A stretch of 64,000 bases of DNA from Litsea cubeba (Eukaryota > Streptophyta > Magnoliopsida > Laurales > Lauraceae). The DNA lies in contig CM022946.1 of assembly GCA_012931725.1 (NCBI GenBank), positions 73,899,388-73,963,387 on the forward strand, written 5' to 3'. The first letter of the stretch is position 1; the number at the start of each line of letters is the position of its first letter. Both the position numbers and the translations under genes were made by a program. Below the pieces are notes generated by a model. It saw nothing but the letters and a program-made list of their open reading frames with translations, did no database searches and was not told the DNA's origin. Shown here in pieces: positions 1-9,736 of this stretch.

Positions 1-1623
1 TAATGCTCCGACACAAGAGTCCTAAGTCCAAATGAAGGGCCGGCCAATCCATATCATAGTCAAATCACATATATCTAATTTGCCAAGCCACCTCATAATC
101 CATAGTACAAAGTAGGGTATGCATCTAAAGGAATACATAACCTAAACCAATATATGCATGCAAATACGAAGGTTAAGACATATTATAAATCGATCCTAAG
201 GTTAAACGTATACTCATATACCCGTCAACACACAATAATAACGCTAGTAAGTTAAGGACGTTACATCTCTCGAAATTCATGGTGCATAGAACCAATGAAG
301 GATTTCCAATAGAGATGTATTGACCCTTTCTCGCTAGAGTTCATTAAAATCATAACAGGTAATTGAATCCTACGTCCATAAGATACCGTATGCCCAAAGA
401 CGGTTCTTATGTCAAGTCCAGGTAGATAATTTAAGGTTATTAGATCCATATGAAGTCCCATACTTGATATCATAAATCCCCAAATTAATCAGAGCCAGAG
501 AAATGAAAAATAAACACAAATTGCCCAAGTACACTGAACGTTCGAACGTACGAGACCAACGTTCGAACGTTCAGGGTCTCGGGTTTTTGGCTCAGGGGCG
601 AGCAGACTCGAACGTTCGAACGCACGAAGGGAACGTTCGAACGTTCGACGTCTCTGTCATTTGGCTCAGACGATTTTGAACTCACTCGTTCGAACGTTCC
701 AAAGCAACGTTCGAACGTTTGACATGCAGAATGTCGTCCGAGTTCGTACAGTCACAGAAATTGGGGTTTTTCCCCTATTTACCCATTTTCCTCTCTTTTT
801 CCTAAAGAGAGTGCATCCCATTCAAATTCACACGAATCATAACATTAGAAAGAGAATGGAATCCACATATCCATTCATAAAGTCCTAATCTAACATTATC
901 ATTTAGAAAAGGGCAAATAGACAAACCTATATGCATTAGATAGGAATCAAAGGTCAATTAACGCATTCAATAACAAATTATAATAATGTACTTGCCTTAG
1001 ATCCGAAGTTGAAGAAATGTGCAGTAGGTTTCCTAACCAAAACCCAAATCGAGATTACCGCGGCGCTCGATCACAATCCTAACACCGATCTGACATAAAA
1101 GATGGGATAGAAATGTTCATATGAACAAATCTATGGTATTCCTACCCAAAACCTAACATTGGAAAGAATAAGAAAATAACCTAATAGTACAGATCTATTC
1201 CTAATGGTTTGAGGATAGTGTTACCTGAGATAAGAAAGTCGAACCAAGAATGATGGTATCTTCAGATCTTGATTCTGATGGCCGGATCTTAAGGTTGCAG
1301 AGGTTTGGGAAGTTGGAAGAGGAAGAAGACGAACAGGGAACGGGAAAAGTTGCAGAGATTAGTGGGGAGAGATAAAGACGTGCGGTTATTTAAAAGAAGG
1401 GATTAGGTTAAGTATTGGGCTTAAGTCATTGGGTCGGATCAAACTGCGGGTCAAGACCTACCCATTAACCCAACTCACCAATCTACGCATCTGATCTAAC
1501 GTGTGCCCCACTTAATCCTAACCACTTAAATAACTAAAATACATTCCATTAAAATAATAATAATAATAATATCTAATTAAAAATATATATTAAATATATT
1601 AATAGTGGGACCGGGATCTTACA
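1..1623 (-). repeat. 3' LTR of element A, truncated by the window edge
   Basis: The segment is a direct repeat of 7476-9098. On the + strand it ends TTACA, so in element orientation the LTR starts TGTAAG. About 844 bases are missing to the left. It contains the palindrome cluster at 539-717 and an (AAT)n tract near 1550-1570. The short frames that recur in both LTRs (for example 261-473) show no recognisable domain and are probably not genes. Confidence 0.93.
539..717. repeat. Six-copy palindrome cluster CGTTCGAACG in the LTR of A
   Basis: The perfect 10-base palindrome CGTTCGAACG occurs at 539-548, 560-569, 613-622, 634-643, 687-696 and 708-717, in three close pairs. Within a pair the starts are 21 bases apart (539/560, 613/634, 687/708), and successive pairs are 74 bases apart, so the spacing is regular. 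The same cluster recurs at 8014-8192. It may be a transcription-factor array or a CpG methylation target; that role is inferred. Confidence 0.9.
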
Positions 1624-1640
1624 TTCTCCCCCCCTTAGGA
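1624..1640 (-). other. Polypurine tract of element A
   Basis: Directly inside the left LTR the + strand is pyrimidine-rich with seven Cs in a row. On the element strand this reads as CCTAAGGGGGGGAGAA just before the LTR start TGTAAG. This is the expected place for plus-strand priming. The bases just upstream on the element strand read ATTTGGAGGACCAAATG, a block also found ahead of the polypurine tracts of C, D and F. Confidence 0.9.
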
Positions 1641-1659
1641 CATTTGGTCCTCCAAATAA

Positions 1660-1749
1660 AATTAATACCTCTGGAAGAAGAAACGGATACAACTTCTTTA
1701 CTTGGTCTCGAAGTTCCCAAGTGGCTTCTCGAGGACTATGGTGCTCTCA
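1660..1749 (-). pseudogene. Cut-off chromodomain tail of element A
   Basis: Reading on past the TGA at 1747-1749 in the same frame gives EHHSPREATWEL and a following hydrophobic segment, matching the second half of the chromodomain found at the end of Tekay-type integrases. These chromodomains are thought to steer integration by binding modified histones. The stop removes that half from the translated protein unless it is read through. The lesion is a direct reading; the functional effect is inferred. Confidence 0.8.
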
Positions 1750-4700
1750 CTGGACTTTCACCCAATGTAACGTTCGAGTCCTGAGGACTTGCTCCTTTGT
1801 GTCGATGATCTGAGACGGTCGCTCCACATAGGTAACATCTGGCTGCAATTCCAATGGCTCATAATGCAACACGTGCAACGGGTCCTTGATATACTTTTTC
1901 AACATTGAGACATGAAAAACATTATGCACCGCTGACAACTCTGCGGGTAAAGCCAATCTGTAAGCAACTTCTCCAATTCTTTCCAAGATCTCAAATGGGC
2001 CTATATATCTCCGAGATAATTTTCCTTTTTGCCCAAATCTCAATGTTCCTCTTGTCGGTGAAACCTTTAGAAATACATGCTCACCAATCTCGAATTGAAG
2101 ACTTCTTCTTTTCACATCTGCATAACTCTTCTGCCGGCTTCTAGCAATTTTCAACCGGTCATGAATTTGCTTCACTTGCTCACTGGTATCACTAACAATA
2201 GATGGGCCGTGAAAACTTCTGACAACGATTTCTTCCCAACAGATTGGGGTTCTACATCTACGTCCATACAACGCTTCAAATGGTGCCATACCAATACTGG
2301 AGTGATAACTATTATTATATGCAAACTCGCATAATGGGAGGCTTTTCTGCCAGTCCTTCCCAAACTCGAGAACGCAAGCTCGCAACATATCCTTAAGTGT
2401 CTGATTAGTCCTTTCAGTCTGTCCGTCGGTCTGAGGATGATACGCTGTACTGAAATTCAATTTCGTGCCCAAGGCTGCTTGAAGTTCTGTCCAGAATCTG
2501 CCCAAAAATCTAGGATCTCTGTCTGATACAATCGATAGGGGAACCCCATGAATTGTGACAACCTTCTCCATATACATTCGAGCTAATTCATCTCGAGGTG
2601 TCTTCATATTCATAGGTAAGAAATGTGCCACCTTTGTCAATCTGTCAACTATCACCCAGATACTATCTCTGTTATGAATCGATGGCAATCCAAAAATAAA
2701 ATCCATTGTTATGTGTTCCCATTTCCAATCTGGCACTTCCAATTGTTTTAAAAGTCCTGGGGGTTGCTTCCGTTCTGCCTTTACTTGCTGACACACCAAG
2801 CATCTTGCTGTAAATCCCGCTACTTCCTTCTTCATGTTATTCCACCAATAGTGATTACGCAGGTTCTGGTACATCTTTGTACTGCCTGGATGAATAGTAT
2901 AACGGGAATGATGCGCCTCCGTCATAATCTCATTCTTCAACTCTTCTATGTTTGGCACACATAACCGGTCTTGAAAATACAACACACCCTCTAATAATCT
3001 GAAATCTGGTCTGCTGTCAATTTGTTCGATCACTCGAGCTAGCTCAGGATCCTCTACCTGCCTGCTTTTGATCCTGTTCAAGATCTCTGGTTCCCAAACA
3101 AACATGTGAGCCAACATAACCTTGTCATCAATCGACTGCAAAGTTACTCCCAAATCGAGGAAAGTTTCTGCCCAAGACCATTCTGCTCTCAAACATGCAT
3201 TATTTACTACTCTTCGACTCAATGCATCAGCCACTACATTGGCTTTCCCGGGATGATATTTGATTGGAAAGTCAAAATCTTTCATGTATTCCATCCACCG
3301 GGTCTGTCTCATGTTCAATTCAGGCTGAGTAAACAAATATTGGAGACTTCTATGGTCTGAATGAATTTCAAACTTCTCACCATACAAGTAATGTCGCCAC
3401 ATCTTCAATGCCATTACTACTGCTGCTAGTTCCAAATCATGAGTGGCATATCTTTTCTCATGCTCTTTCAATTGTCTAGAGCCATAAGCCACTACTTTGC
3501 CATCCTGCATGAGCACACAACCCAATCCAACCTTTGAAGCATCTGTGTAAATGACAAATTTACCATTCTCTGTAGGCAATGTGAGCACTGGAGCTGTAGT
3601 CAACCTATTCTTTAACTCCTGAAAACTTGCTTCACATTCGTCAGTCCACACGAACGGTACATCTTTTCGTGTTAATTTGGTCAATGGAGCAGCAATGGAT
3701 GAAAATCCTTTCACAAATCTCCTGTAATAACCTACTAAACCCAAGAAACTACGAATCTCTGTTATTGACATGGGTCTCTGCCATTTGACCACTGCCTCAA
3801 TCTTTCCTGGATCTACCGCCAATCCCTCCTTGCTGATGATGTGACCCAAGAAAATGACTTGCTCAAGCCAAAATTCACACTTACTCAACTTGGCATAGAG
3901 TTGATGATCTCTCAAAGTCTGCAATGCTGACCTCAAATGCTGCTCATGATCTTCTCGAGACCGAGAATACACTAATACGTCATCTATAAAAACAACGATG
4001 AACTGGTCAAGAAATGGAGTAAATATCTTATTCATCAAGGCCATAAATACTCCTGGAGCATTGGTTAATCCAAACGGCATTACTAAAAACTCGTAGTGGC
4101 CATATCTCGTTCTGAATGCTGTCTTCTGAACGTCCTGATCTCGAACTCTGAGCTGGTGATATCCTGATCTCAAGTCTATCTTTGAAAAATATTCAGCTCC
4201 CTGAAGCTGGTCAAACAATTCATCAATCCTAGGAAGAGGGTATTTATTCTTGATTGTGACCTGATTGAGTTGTCTATAATCAATACACATCCTCATGGAA
4301 CCATCCTTCTTTTTCACAAATAGAACCGGTGCACCCCAAGGTGATACACTTGGTCTCACAAATCCCTTGTCCAACAAATCCTGCAATTGAGTTTTCAACT
4401 CCCTGAGTTCTGCTGGGGCCATTCTATATGGAGCCTTAGAAATTGAAGCTGTCCCTGGTACCAGTTCGATTGAAAAATCTATCTCCTTAACTGGAGGTAA
4501 GCCTGGAATCTCATCAGGGAAAACATCCGGAAACTCACAGACCACTGGAATATCCTCCACCCCTTTAGACTGTTTATCCTCCGTGATAAACGCCAAGTAT
4601 CCTTCACATCCAGATTTCAACAATCTTTCTGCTTTCAAAGCTGATATACGGCATGTCTTAATCGATCTCCTTTGCCCAACGAATTCGACAGTGTCCGAAT

Positions 4701-6465
4701 GCAAAGACAACTTGATGGTTTTGTTAAAACAATCCATCACTGCTCTATAGGTTGCTAACCAATCCATACCAAGTATGACATCGAAGTCCTTCATCGTTAA
4801 AAGAATCAGGTTTGCAGGTAAAATAAAATCTCCGACCTGAACTCGGGTACTTGGAAAATACTGGTGACAACGGACTTTCGTGCCTACTGGGGTACCGACT
4901 ATTAATGCAACATCTAACCTTACTACAGTCTCATTGATATGTCTAGCAAAATCATGAGAAACAAAAGAATGTGTAGAGCCAGGGTCGAAAATGGCCTTAG
5001 CTTCTACCTCGGAGATTAGAACAATACCTTCCACCACTTCTGCAGAAGCATCTGCATCCTCATGAGTAACTGCATATGCCATGCCCATCTGCTGCGCTGG
5101 TACTGGCCTCGGTGCTCTAGGTTGACCCACTGGTTGTTGTTGCCTTTGCTGCTGGAATTGTCTCTGTTGCACCTGAGCCGGCCTCTGTTGTCCCTGCACT
5201 GGCCTCTGCTGTCCTAGAACAGGCATCTGCTGCTGTAGCGCTGCACCCCTATATTGCTGGTACTGAGGAGCTGGTGCTCGGTACATCTGCTGCTGTGGAG
5301 CCCGATAAATCTGTTGTGGTCCTTGCGGAGGTGCTGCTCTCCAAGTCTGCTGCGTAGGAACACGAGAAGCTGCTAACTGGGATTTTGGAAACTGACTACC
5401 ACCATTGGGACAATCGCGAACTTGATGTCCGAACTGCCCGCAATGAAAACATGCTCCAGTCTCCTTGTAGCACTGTTCAGTAGGATGATTTTTCCCACAC
5501 CGTCCACACAGTTGTCTCTGACCACCTGAGGGTTGACCTTGAAACTTTTGTTTCTTCGGGTTACCTTGGCTAAAAGACTGCTTTGATTGATATTGCTGAA
5601 ATTTGGCTTGTCTCTCTTCTGATTTCTTCTTTAGTGCACCTTCAGCCCAATATGCACTCTTTACCGTTTCCTGGAATGTCGGGCGTTGATTGTCTCCAAT
5701 CATCATGTAAATATCAGCTGATAACCCATCAAGAAAACGCCTGATTTTCTCTTCTTCAGGAACGACTAGAGTAGGAGCATACTTAGCCAATCTGGTGAAT
5801 TGCTGCTCATACTGCTGCACCGACATATCACCTTGCACCAAGTTTTGGAAATCTCTCTTCCACTGGTCCTTGACATATTTGGGAATAAACTTATCCATGA
5901 ATTCCTTAGTGAATGTTTCCCACGAAATCTCTTCAGCCACTGCATCAGCTTGTACTACCATCTTCACCGAATTCCACCATTGAAGAGCTATTCCTCTAAA
6001 CATGTAGGCTGCCAAGTTAACTCGCTGCTTCTGAGTACAGCGGAAAACTGCAAAGATCTGCTCCAATTGCTCTATAAAGTCATCTGCCGCCATTGGATCT
6101 TCTGACCCATGAAACTCAGGAGGAACCCTCTTCCTAAATTTCTCGTACAGGTCATTAGGATCTACTTCCTTTGGAGGCATGACCACTTGTACTGGCTGGG
6201 CTGCTCTGTCAGTCAAAGCTATGATCTGAGCTTGAAATGCTGCCCTATCATGATCTGCTTGTGCTCTCTCAGCAGCTCTCTCTTCTCTTTCTTGTTGCTT
6301 CTCTGCAGCTCGTTCAGCCTCAGCTGCTTTTTGTTGCTCATTCTGAGTAGTCTGCGATTGCATAAAAGCTTGCAACAGCTGATTAAAACGCTCGTCTGGA
6401 TTGTTTGATCCATTCCCAGGTTCCTTGTCCTGAGATCTTGTATTACGTTGGGCCATGACCTGCAA
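1747..6465 (-). CDS. gag-pol polyprotein of element A (chromodomain interrupted)
   Basis: The 1572-residue frame encodes the retrotransposon capsid and enzymes. Domains in order: Gln/Glu/Ala-rich N terminus; gag core (about residues 110-270); a CCHC zinc knuckle, CFHCGQFGHQVRDC (about 337-352); aspartic protease with DPGSTHSF (about 493); reverse transcriptase with FIDD (about 827); RNase H with YTDAS (about 970); and integrase with its HHCC zinc region, SDRDPRF and TDGQTER (about 1180-1400). The frame stops at TGA 1747-1749 after HWVKVQ. The same frame then continues with EHHSPREATWEL, the core of a chromodomain, so the stop most simply replaces a Trp codon (TGG to TGA). The protease site is DPG where DTG or DSG is more usual. 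The rest is uninterrupted, so the element may have been active recently. The start at 6465 gives MQVMAQRNTRS; the Met three residues later is equally plausible. Confidence 0.92.
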   Translation of the reverse strand: MQVMAQRNTRSQDKEPGNGSNNPDERFNQLLQAFMQSQTTQNEQQKAAEAERAAEKQQEREERAAERAQADHDRAAFQAQIIALTDRAAQPVQVVMPPKEVDPNDLYEKFRKRVPPEFHGSEDPMAADDFIEQLEQIFAVFRCTQKQRVNLAAYMFRGIALQWWNSVKMVVQADAVAEEISWETFTKEFMDKFIPKYVKDQWKRDFQNLVQGDMSVQQYEQQFTRLAKYAPTLVVPEEEKIRRFLDGLSADIYMMIGDNQRPTFQETVKSAYWAEGALKKKSEERQAKFQQYQSKQSFSQGNPKKQKFQGQPSGGQRQLCGRCGKNHPTEQCYKETGACFHCGQFGHQVRDCPNGGSQFPKSQLAASRVPTQQTWRAAPPQGPQQIYRAPQQQMYRAPAPQYQQYRGAALQQQMPVLGQQRPVQGQQRPAQVQQRQFQQQRQQQPVGQPRAPRPVPAQQMGMAYAVTHEDADASAEVVEGIVLISEVEAKAIFDPGSTHSFVSHDFARHINETVVRLDVALIVGTPVGTKVRCHQYFPSTRVQVGDFILPANLILLTMKDFDVILGMDWLATYRAVMDCFNKTIKLSLHSDTVEFVGQRRSIKTCRISALKAERLLKSGCEGYLAFITEDKQSKGVEDIPVVCEFPDVFPDEIPGLPPVKEIDFSIELVPGTASISKAPYRMAPAELRELKTQLQDLLDKGFVRPSVSPWGAPVLFVKKKDGSMRMCIDYRQLNQVTIKNKYPLPRIDELFDQLQGAEYFSKIDLRSGYHQLRVRDQDVQKTAFRTRYGHYEFLVMPFGLTNAPGVFMALMNKIFTPFLDQFIVVFIDDVLVYSRSREDHEQHLRSALQTLRDHQLYAKLSKCEFWLEQVIFLGHIISKEGLAVDPGKIEAVVKWQRPMSITEIRSFLGLVGYYRRFVKGFSSIAAPLTKLTRKDVPFVWTDECEASFQELKNRLTTAPVLTLPTENGKFVIYTDASKVGLGCVLMQDGKVVAYGSRQLKEHEKRYATHDLELAAVVMALKMWRHYLYGEKFEIHSDHRSLQYLFTQPELNMRQTRWMEYMKDFDFPIKYHPGKANVVADALSRRVVNNACLRAEWSWAETFLDLGVTLQSIDDKVMLAHMFVWEPEILNRIKSRQVEDPELARVIEQIDSRPDFRLLEGVLYFQDRLCVPNIEELKNEIMTEAHHSRYTIHPGSTKMYQNLRNHYWWNNMKKEVAGFTARCLVCQQVKAERKQPPGLLKQLEVPDWKWEHITMDFIFGLPSIHNRDSIWVIVDRLTKVAHFLPMNMKTPRDELARMYMEKVVTIHGVPLSIVSDRDPRFLGRFWTELQAALGTKLNFSTAYHPQTDGQTERTNQTLKDMLRACVLEFGKDWQKSLPLCEFAYNNSYHSSIGMAPFEALYGRRCRTPICWEEIVVRSFHGPSIVSDTSEQVKQIHDRLKIARSRQKSYADVKRRSLQFEIGEHVFLKVSPTRGTLRFGQKGKLSRRYIGPFEILERIGEVAYRLALPAELSAVHNVFHVSMLKKYIKDPLHVLHYEPLELQPDVTYVERPSQIIDTKEQVLRTRTLHWVKVQ

Positions 6466-6617
6466 TAGAATAAATATGGTTTAGCTCCTATGAAACAAGC
6501 TAATAGACAATTCTATAGACTTTACAGTTAGCACTTTAAAGTCTGTCTAACGAAATTCGTAATCCTCACCACGTCCTATTGTTTCTGTCCATTTTTAATT
6601 ACCGAAGATCGTGCTGG
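6466..6617 (-). other. Leader of element A between primer site and gag
   Basis: This short untranslated stretch lies between the primer binding site and the gag-pol start. No frame or motif is recognised in it. Confidence 0.6.
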
Positions 6618-6629
6618 GCTCTGATACCA
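6618..6629 (-). other. Primer binding site of element A (initiator Met tRNA)
   Basis: On the element strand the sequence is TGGTATCAGAGC, the complement of the 3' end of plant initiator Met tRNA. It lies two bases inside the 5' LTR, as expected for minus-strand priming. Confidence 0.95.
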
Positions 6630-8013
6630 ACTGTCACGTCCCCAAAATAATAATTGGGGAAAACGTGAAAAATTAAAACAAATTCAATTCATGTGTTTAA
6701 TACAACACAAGCTTCCAAAAGTGGACCCACATCACATCACAAACCGTGGTGAGTCCAGATAAAATTCCATTAAATGCAACGGAAGCTTATTCAATTGGTA
6801 TTCATAGTTCATAAATAAGATCCAACATGAAATTCAAATAAACATTCATAATTAAAGTTGCAGAATAAATAAAACAATTACTACGGAAAGTTTATCATTT
6901 ATAGAAAGTTCATCTAAAGAACTTCTAAGGTGACGTCCTCTCTAATGCAGACTCAGACGGCTCCGAAACTGTCTCCAGCATCCCACTCGGGTTCGTCAGT
7001 TGGCTCAAACGTTTGAAACGTTTGATCCTCCTCCGTCTCCTCGGTAAAGTAGGGCTCGGTACCTATGCACCAAATGTAGTAACGTAAATAGCAAGAACAT
7101 GATCATAATTCGAAATTAAGATACGATATCAAAATGAGTAAAAACAATTGAAATTATAAGAGACAATGATAAAGATAAGTACAAGAAAGAACGTATGACA
7201 TAAATCTGAAAGACACCAAATGGAGCAATATATAATTCACACGGAGACAAGTGTCCCCGTTTTGGGTGGTCAGTCCTACATAATCGGGAAAGCCCGTCCA
7301 CAATGTCGGTGGTCATAAACCGATCTATAAACACATAACAGGATAACCTGTTCACATACAAAGCGGATTATAAGTGATCCGGACACATCGGTGATCAACC
7401 GTCCACATACGATCTGCAGTCGTTCACAAATGACCCACATAAAAGGAAACATATATGCATAATAGACCCGAATAATAATGCTCCGACACAAGAGTCCTAA
7501 GTCCAAATGAAGGGCCGGCCAATCCATATCATAGTCAAATCACATATATCTAATTTGCCAAGCCACCTCATAATCCATAGTACAAAGTAGGGTATGCATC
7601 TAAAGGAATACATAACCTAAACCAATATATGCATGCAAATACGAAGGTTAAGACATATTATAAATCGATCCTAAGGTTAAACGTATACTCATATACCCGT
7701 CAACACACAATAATAACGCTAGTAAGTTAAGGACGTTACATCTCTCGAAATTCATGGTGCATAGATCCAATGAAGGATTTCCAATAGAGATGTATTGACC
7801 CTTTCTCGCTAGAGTTCATTAAAATCATAACAGGTAATTGAATCCTACGTCCATAAGATACCGTATGCCCAAAGACGGTTCTTATGTCAAGTCCAGGTAG
7901 ATAATTTAAGGTTATTAGATCCATATGAAGTCCCATACTTGATATCATAAATCCCCAAATTAATCAGAGCCAGAGAAATGAGAAATAAACACAAATTGCC
8001 CAAGTACACTGAA

Positions 8014-8192
8014 CGTTCGAACGTACGAGACCAACGTTCGAACGTTCAGGGTCTCGGGTTTTTGGCTCAGGGGCGAGCAGACTCGAACGTTCGAACGCAC
8101 GAAGGGAACGTTCGAACGTTCGACGTCTCTGTCATTTGGCTCAGACGATTTTGAACTCACTCGTTCGAACGTTCCAAAGCAACGTTCGAACG
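8014..8192. repeat. Palindrome cluster CGTTCGAACG, second LTR copy
   Basis: All six palindromes of 539-717 are repeated at an offset of 7475 with unchanged spacing. In element orientation the cluster lies about 0.9-1.1 kb from the LTR start. Confidence 0.9.
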
Positions 8193-8860
8193 TTTGACAT
8201 GCAGAATGTCGTCCGAGTTCGTACAGTCACAGAAATTGGGGTTTTTCCCCTATTTACCCATTTTCCTCTCTTTTTCCTAAAGAGAGTGCATCCCATTCAA
8301 ATTCACACGAATCATAACATTAGAAAGAGAATGGAATCCACATATCCATTCATAAAGTCCTAATCTAACATTATCATTTAGAAAAGGGCAAATAGACAAA
8401 CCTATATGCATTAGATAGGAATCAAAGGTCAATTAACGCATTCAATAACAAATTATAATAATGTACTTGCCTTAGATCCGAAGTTGAAGAAATGTGCAGT
8501 AGGTTTCCTAACCAAAACCCAAATCGAGATTACCGCGGCGCTCGATCACAATCCTAACACCGATCTGACATAAAAGATGGGATAGAAATGTTCATATGAA
8601 CAGATCTATGGTATTCCTACCCAAAACCTAACATTGGAAAGAATAAGAAAATAACCTAATAGTACAGATCTATTCCTAATGGTTTGAGGATAGTGTTACC
8701 TGAGATAAGAAAGTCGAACCAAGAATGATGGTATCTTCAGATCTTGATTCTGATGGCTGGATCTTAAGGTTGCAGAGGTTTGGGAAGTTGGAAGAGGAAG
8801 AAGACGAACAGGGAACGGGAAAAGTTGCAGAGATTAGTGGGGAGAGATAAAGACGTGCGG

Positions 8861-8870
8861 TTATTTAAAA
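8861..8870 (-). promoter_or_regulatory. Possible TATA box in the 5' LTR of A
   Basis: On the element strand the sequence reads TTTTAAATAA, ahead of a purine/pyrimidine-biased leader. It is the best TATA-like match seen in this LTR, but no other core promoter element supports it. Confidence 0.3.
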
Positions 8871-9098
8871 GAAGGGATTAGGTTAAGTATTGGGCTTAAG
8901 TCATTGGGTCGGATCAAACTGCGGGTCAAGACCTACCCATTAACCCAACTCACCAATCTACGCATCTAATCTAACGTGTGCCCCACTTAATCCTAACCAC
9001 TTAAATAACTAAAATACATTCCATTAAAATAATAATAATAATAATATCTAATTAAAAATATATATTAAATATATTAATAGTGGGACCGGGATCTTACA

Positions 9099-9141
9099 GT
9101 TTCGATGTTCAAAGTCGAAACCTAGTGGTTCTTTTCGACGC
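9099..9141 (+). pseudogene. Element E fragment: gag piece between A and B
   Basis: These 43 bases separate the right end of A from the left end of B. Joined to the sequence right of B at 46701 they read in frame as gag sequence (VVLFDAISLARLFDERQ), a pattern seen at the end of the capsid region of plant Ty3/gypsy elements. This shows that A and B both inserted into the same older element E. The last five bases (GACGC) are the left target duplication of B. Confidence 0.85.
9137..9141. repeat. Target site duplication of B, left copy (GACGC)
   Basis: GACGC directly precedes the TGTGTGG start of the B 5' LTR and recurs at 46696-46700 directly after the B 3' LTR. Confidence 0.95.
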
Positions 9142-9603
9142 TGTGTGGGGAAGTTTCCACTAAGCCAAGATCAAGACTAGCCTTGACATCAATCCAGTTT
9201 ATCATACCTCCGCTCGGCCAAGACGGACCCCGGCGATGGGTCACGGCACCTGCCGAGGTCAGATGACACGGGTCCTTGTATATCGACCTCGGCACTGCGG
9301 ATTTGACAGACGCTGATGGGACTATTGACAGGACGAAGGCACGCGCTAAGGCGTGCCCTGCGGCCCATCATTCCTGACAAAACGGCGTTATGCGGAACAC
9401 GTGCGCCCCCAAAGCATGGCTCCAGGCCAGGCCCGATGGGACTAGGCCCGAAAGTCAGCCACATCATGGCTCGATAAGATTGGCATTTAATGAGGAATGG
9501 GTAGGTAAGACTAGCATTTAATGAAATGTGGGCTGAGTGGACAAGGCCACTCGAGTGGCAAAACCCATCATGGGGCTCGCCCATGCAAGTCAACTCCCTC
9601 TCC

Positions 9604-9612
9604 TATAAATAG
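9604..9612 (+). promoter_or_regulatory. TATA box in the 5' LTR of B
   Basis: TATAAATAG is a near-ideal plant TATA box. The same sequence is at 46431-46439 in the 3' LTR. Confidence 0.75.
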
Positions 9613-9731
9613 AAGCTCCAACTCCACTCTAAGGTATGCAACCCAAAACACATACACTTACTCTGCAAATTTGTCTCCATCTCCCTCACTCAGTCCCTGA
9701 ACTGACTTAAGCATCGGAGAGCCTTGCGCTG

Positions 9732-9736
9732 CCCAC
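9732..9736. repeat. Target site duplication of C, left copy (CCCAC)
   Basis: CCCAC precedes TGTCACACCCC and recurs at 35635-35639. The uninterrupted 3' LTR of B has a single CCCAC at the corresponding place (near 46558), which confirms the insertion point. Confidence 0.95.

Larger units (their letters stand above)
1..9098 (-). mobile_element. Element A: Tekay-type Ty3/gypsy chromovirus, near full length
   Basis: This is an LTR retrotransposon read right to left. From right to left it has a 5' LTR (9098-6632), a primer binding site matching the initiator Met tRNA 3' end, one long gag-pol frame, a polypurine tract, and a 3' LTR that runs off the left window edge. Bases 1-1623 match 7476-9098 with an offset of 7475 and only about five mismatches by eye, which points to a recent insertion. 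The right flank begins GTTTC at 9099; the left copy of the target duplication is outside the window. The flanking 9099-9141 is gag-coding sequence of an older element (E), so A is inserted in E. The Tekay assignment rests on domain order and on the chromodomain-like C terminus. Confidence 0.93.
6632..9098 (-). repeat. 5' LTR of element A (2467 bp)
   Basis: The LTR starts TGTCACG on the + strand and ends CTTACA, so it has the canonical TG..CA ends. In element orientation it begins TGTAAGATCCCG and ends GGGGACGTGACA. Bases 7476-9098 are paired with the left LTR at 1-1623. A palindrome cluster lies at 8014-8192 and a weak TATA-like box at 8861-8870. Confidence 0.95.
9142..9736 (+). repeat. 5' LTR of B, left part
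   Basis: The part begins TGTGTGGGGAAG and matches 45954 onward. It contains TATAAATAG at 9604-9612, a good TATA box. It breaks off at CCCAC (9732-9736), the target duplication of C, and resumes at 35635. The 3' LTR has an extra stretch of about 14 bases near 46072 and scattered substitutions, so B is visibly older than A and D. Confidence 0.94.

Noticed and set aside
5795..6408. Plus-strand frames opposite the gag of A
   Set aside because: They are shadows of the real minus-strand gag-pol, with Leu/Ser/Cys-rich translations typical of antisense reading.
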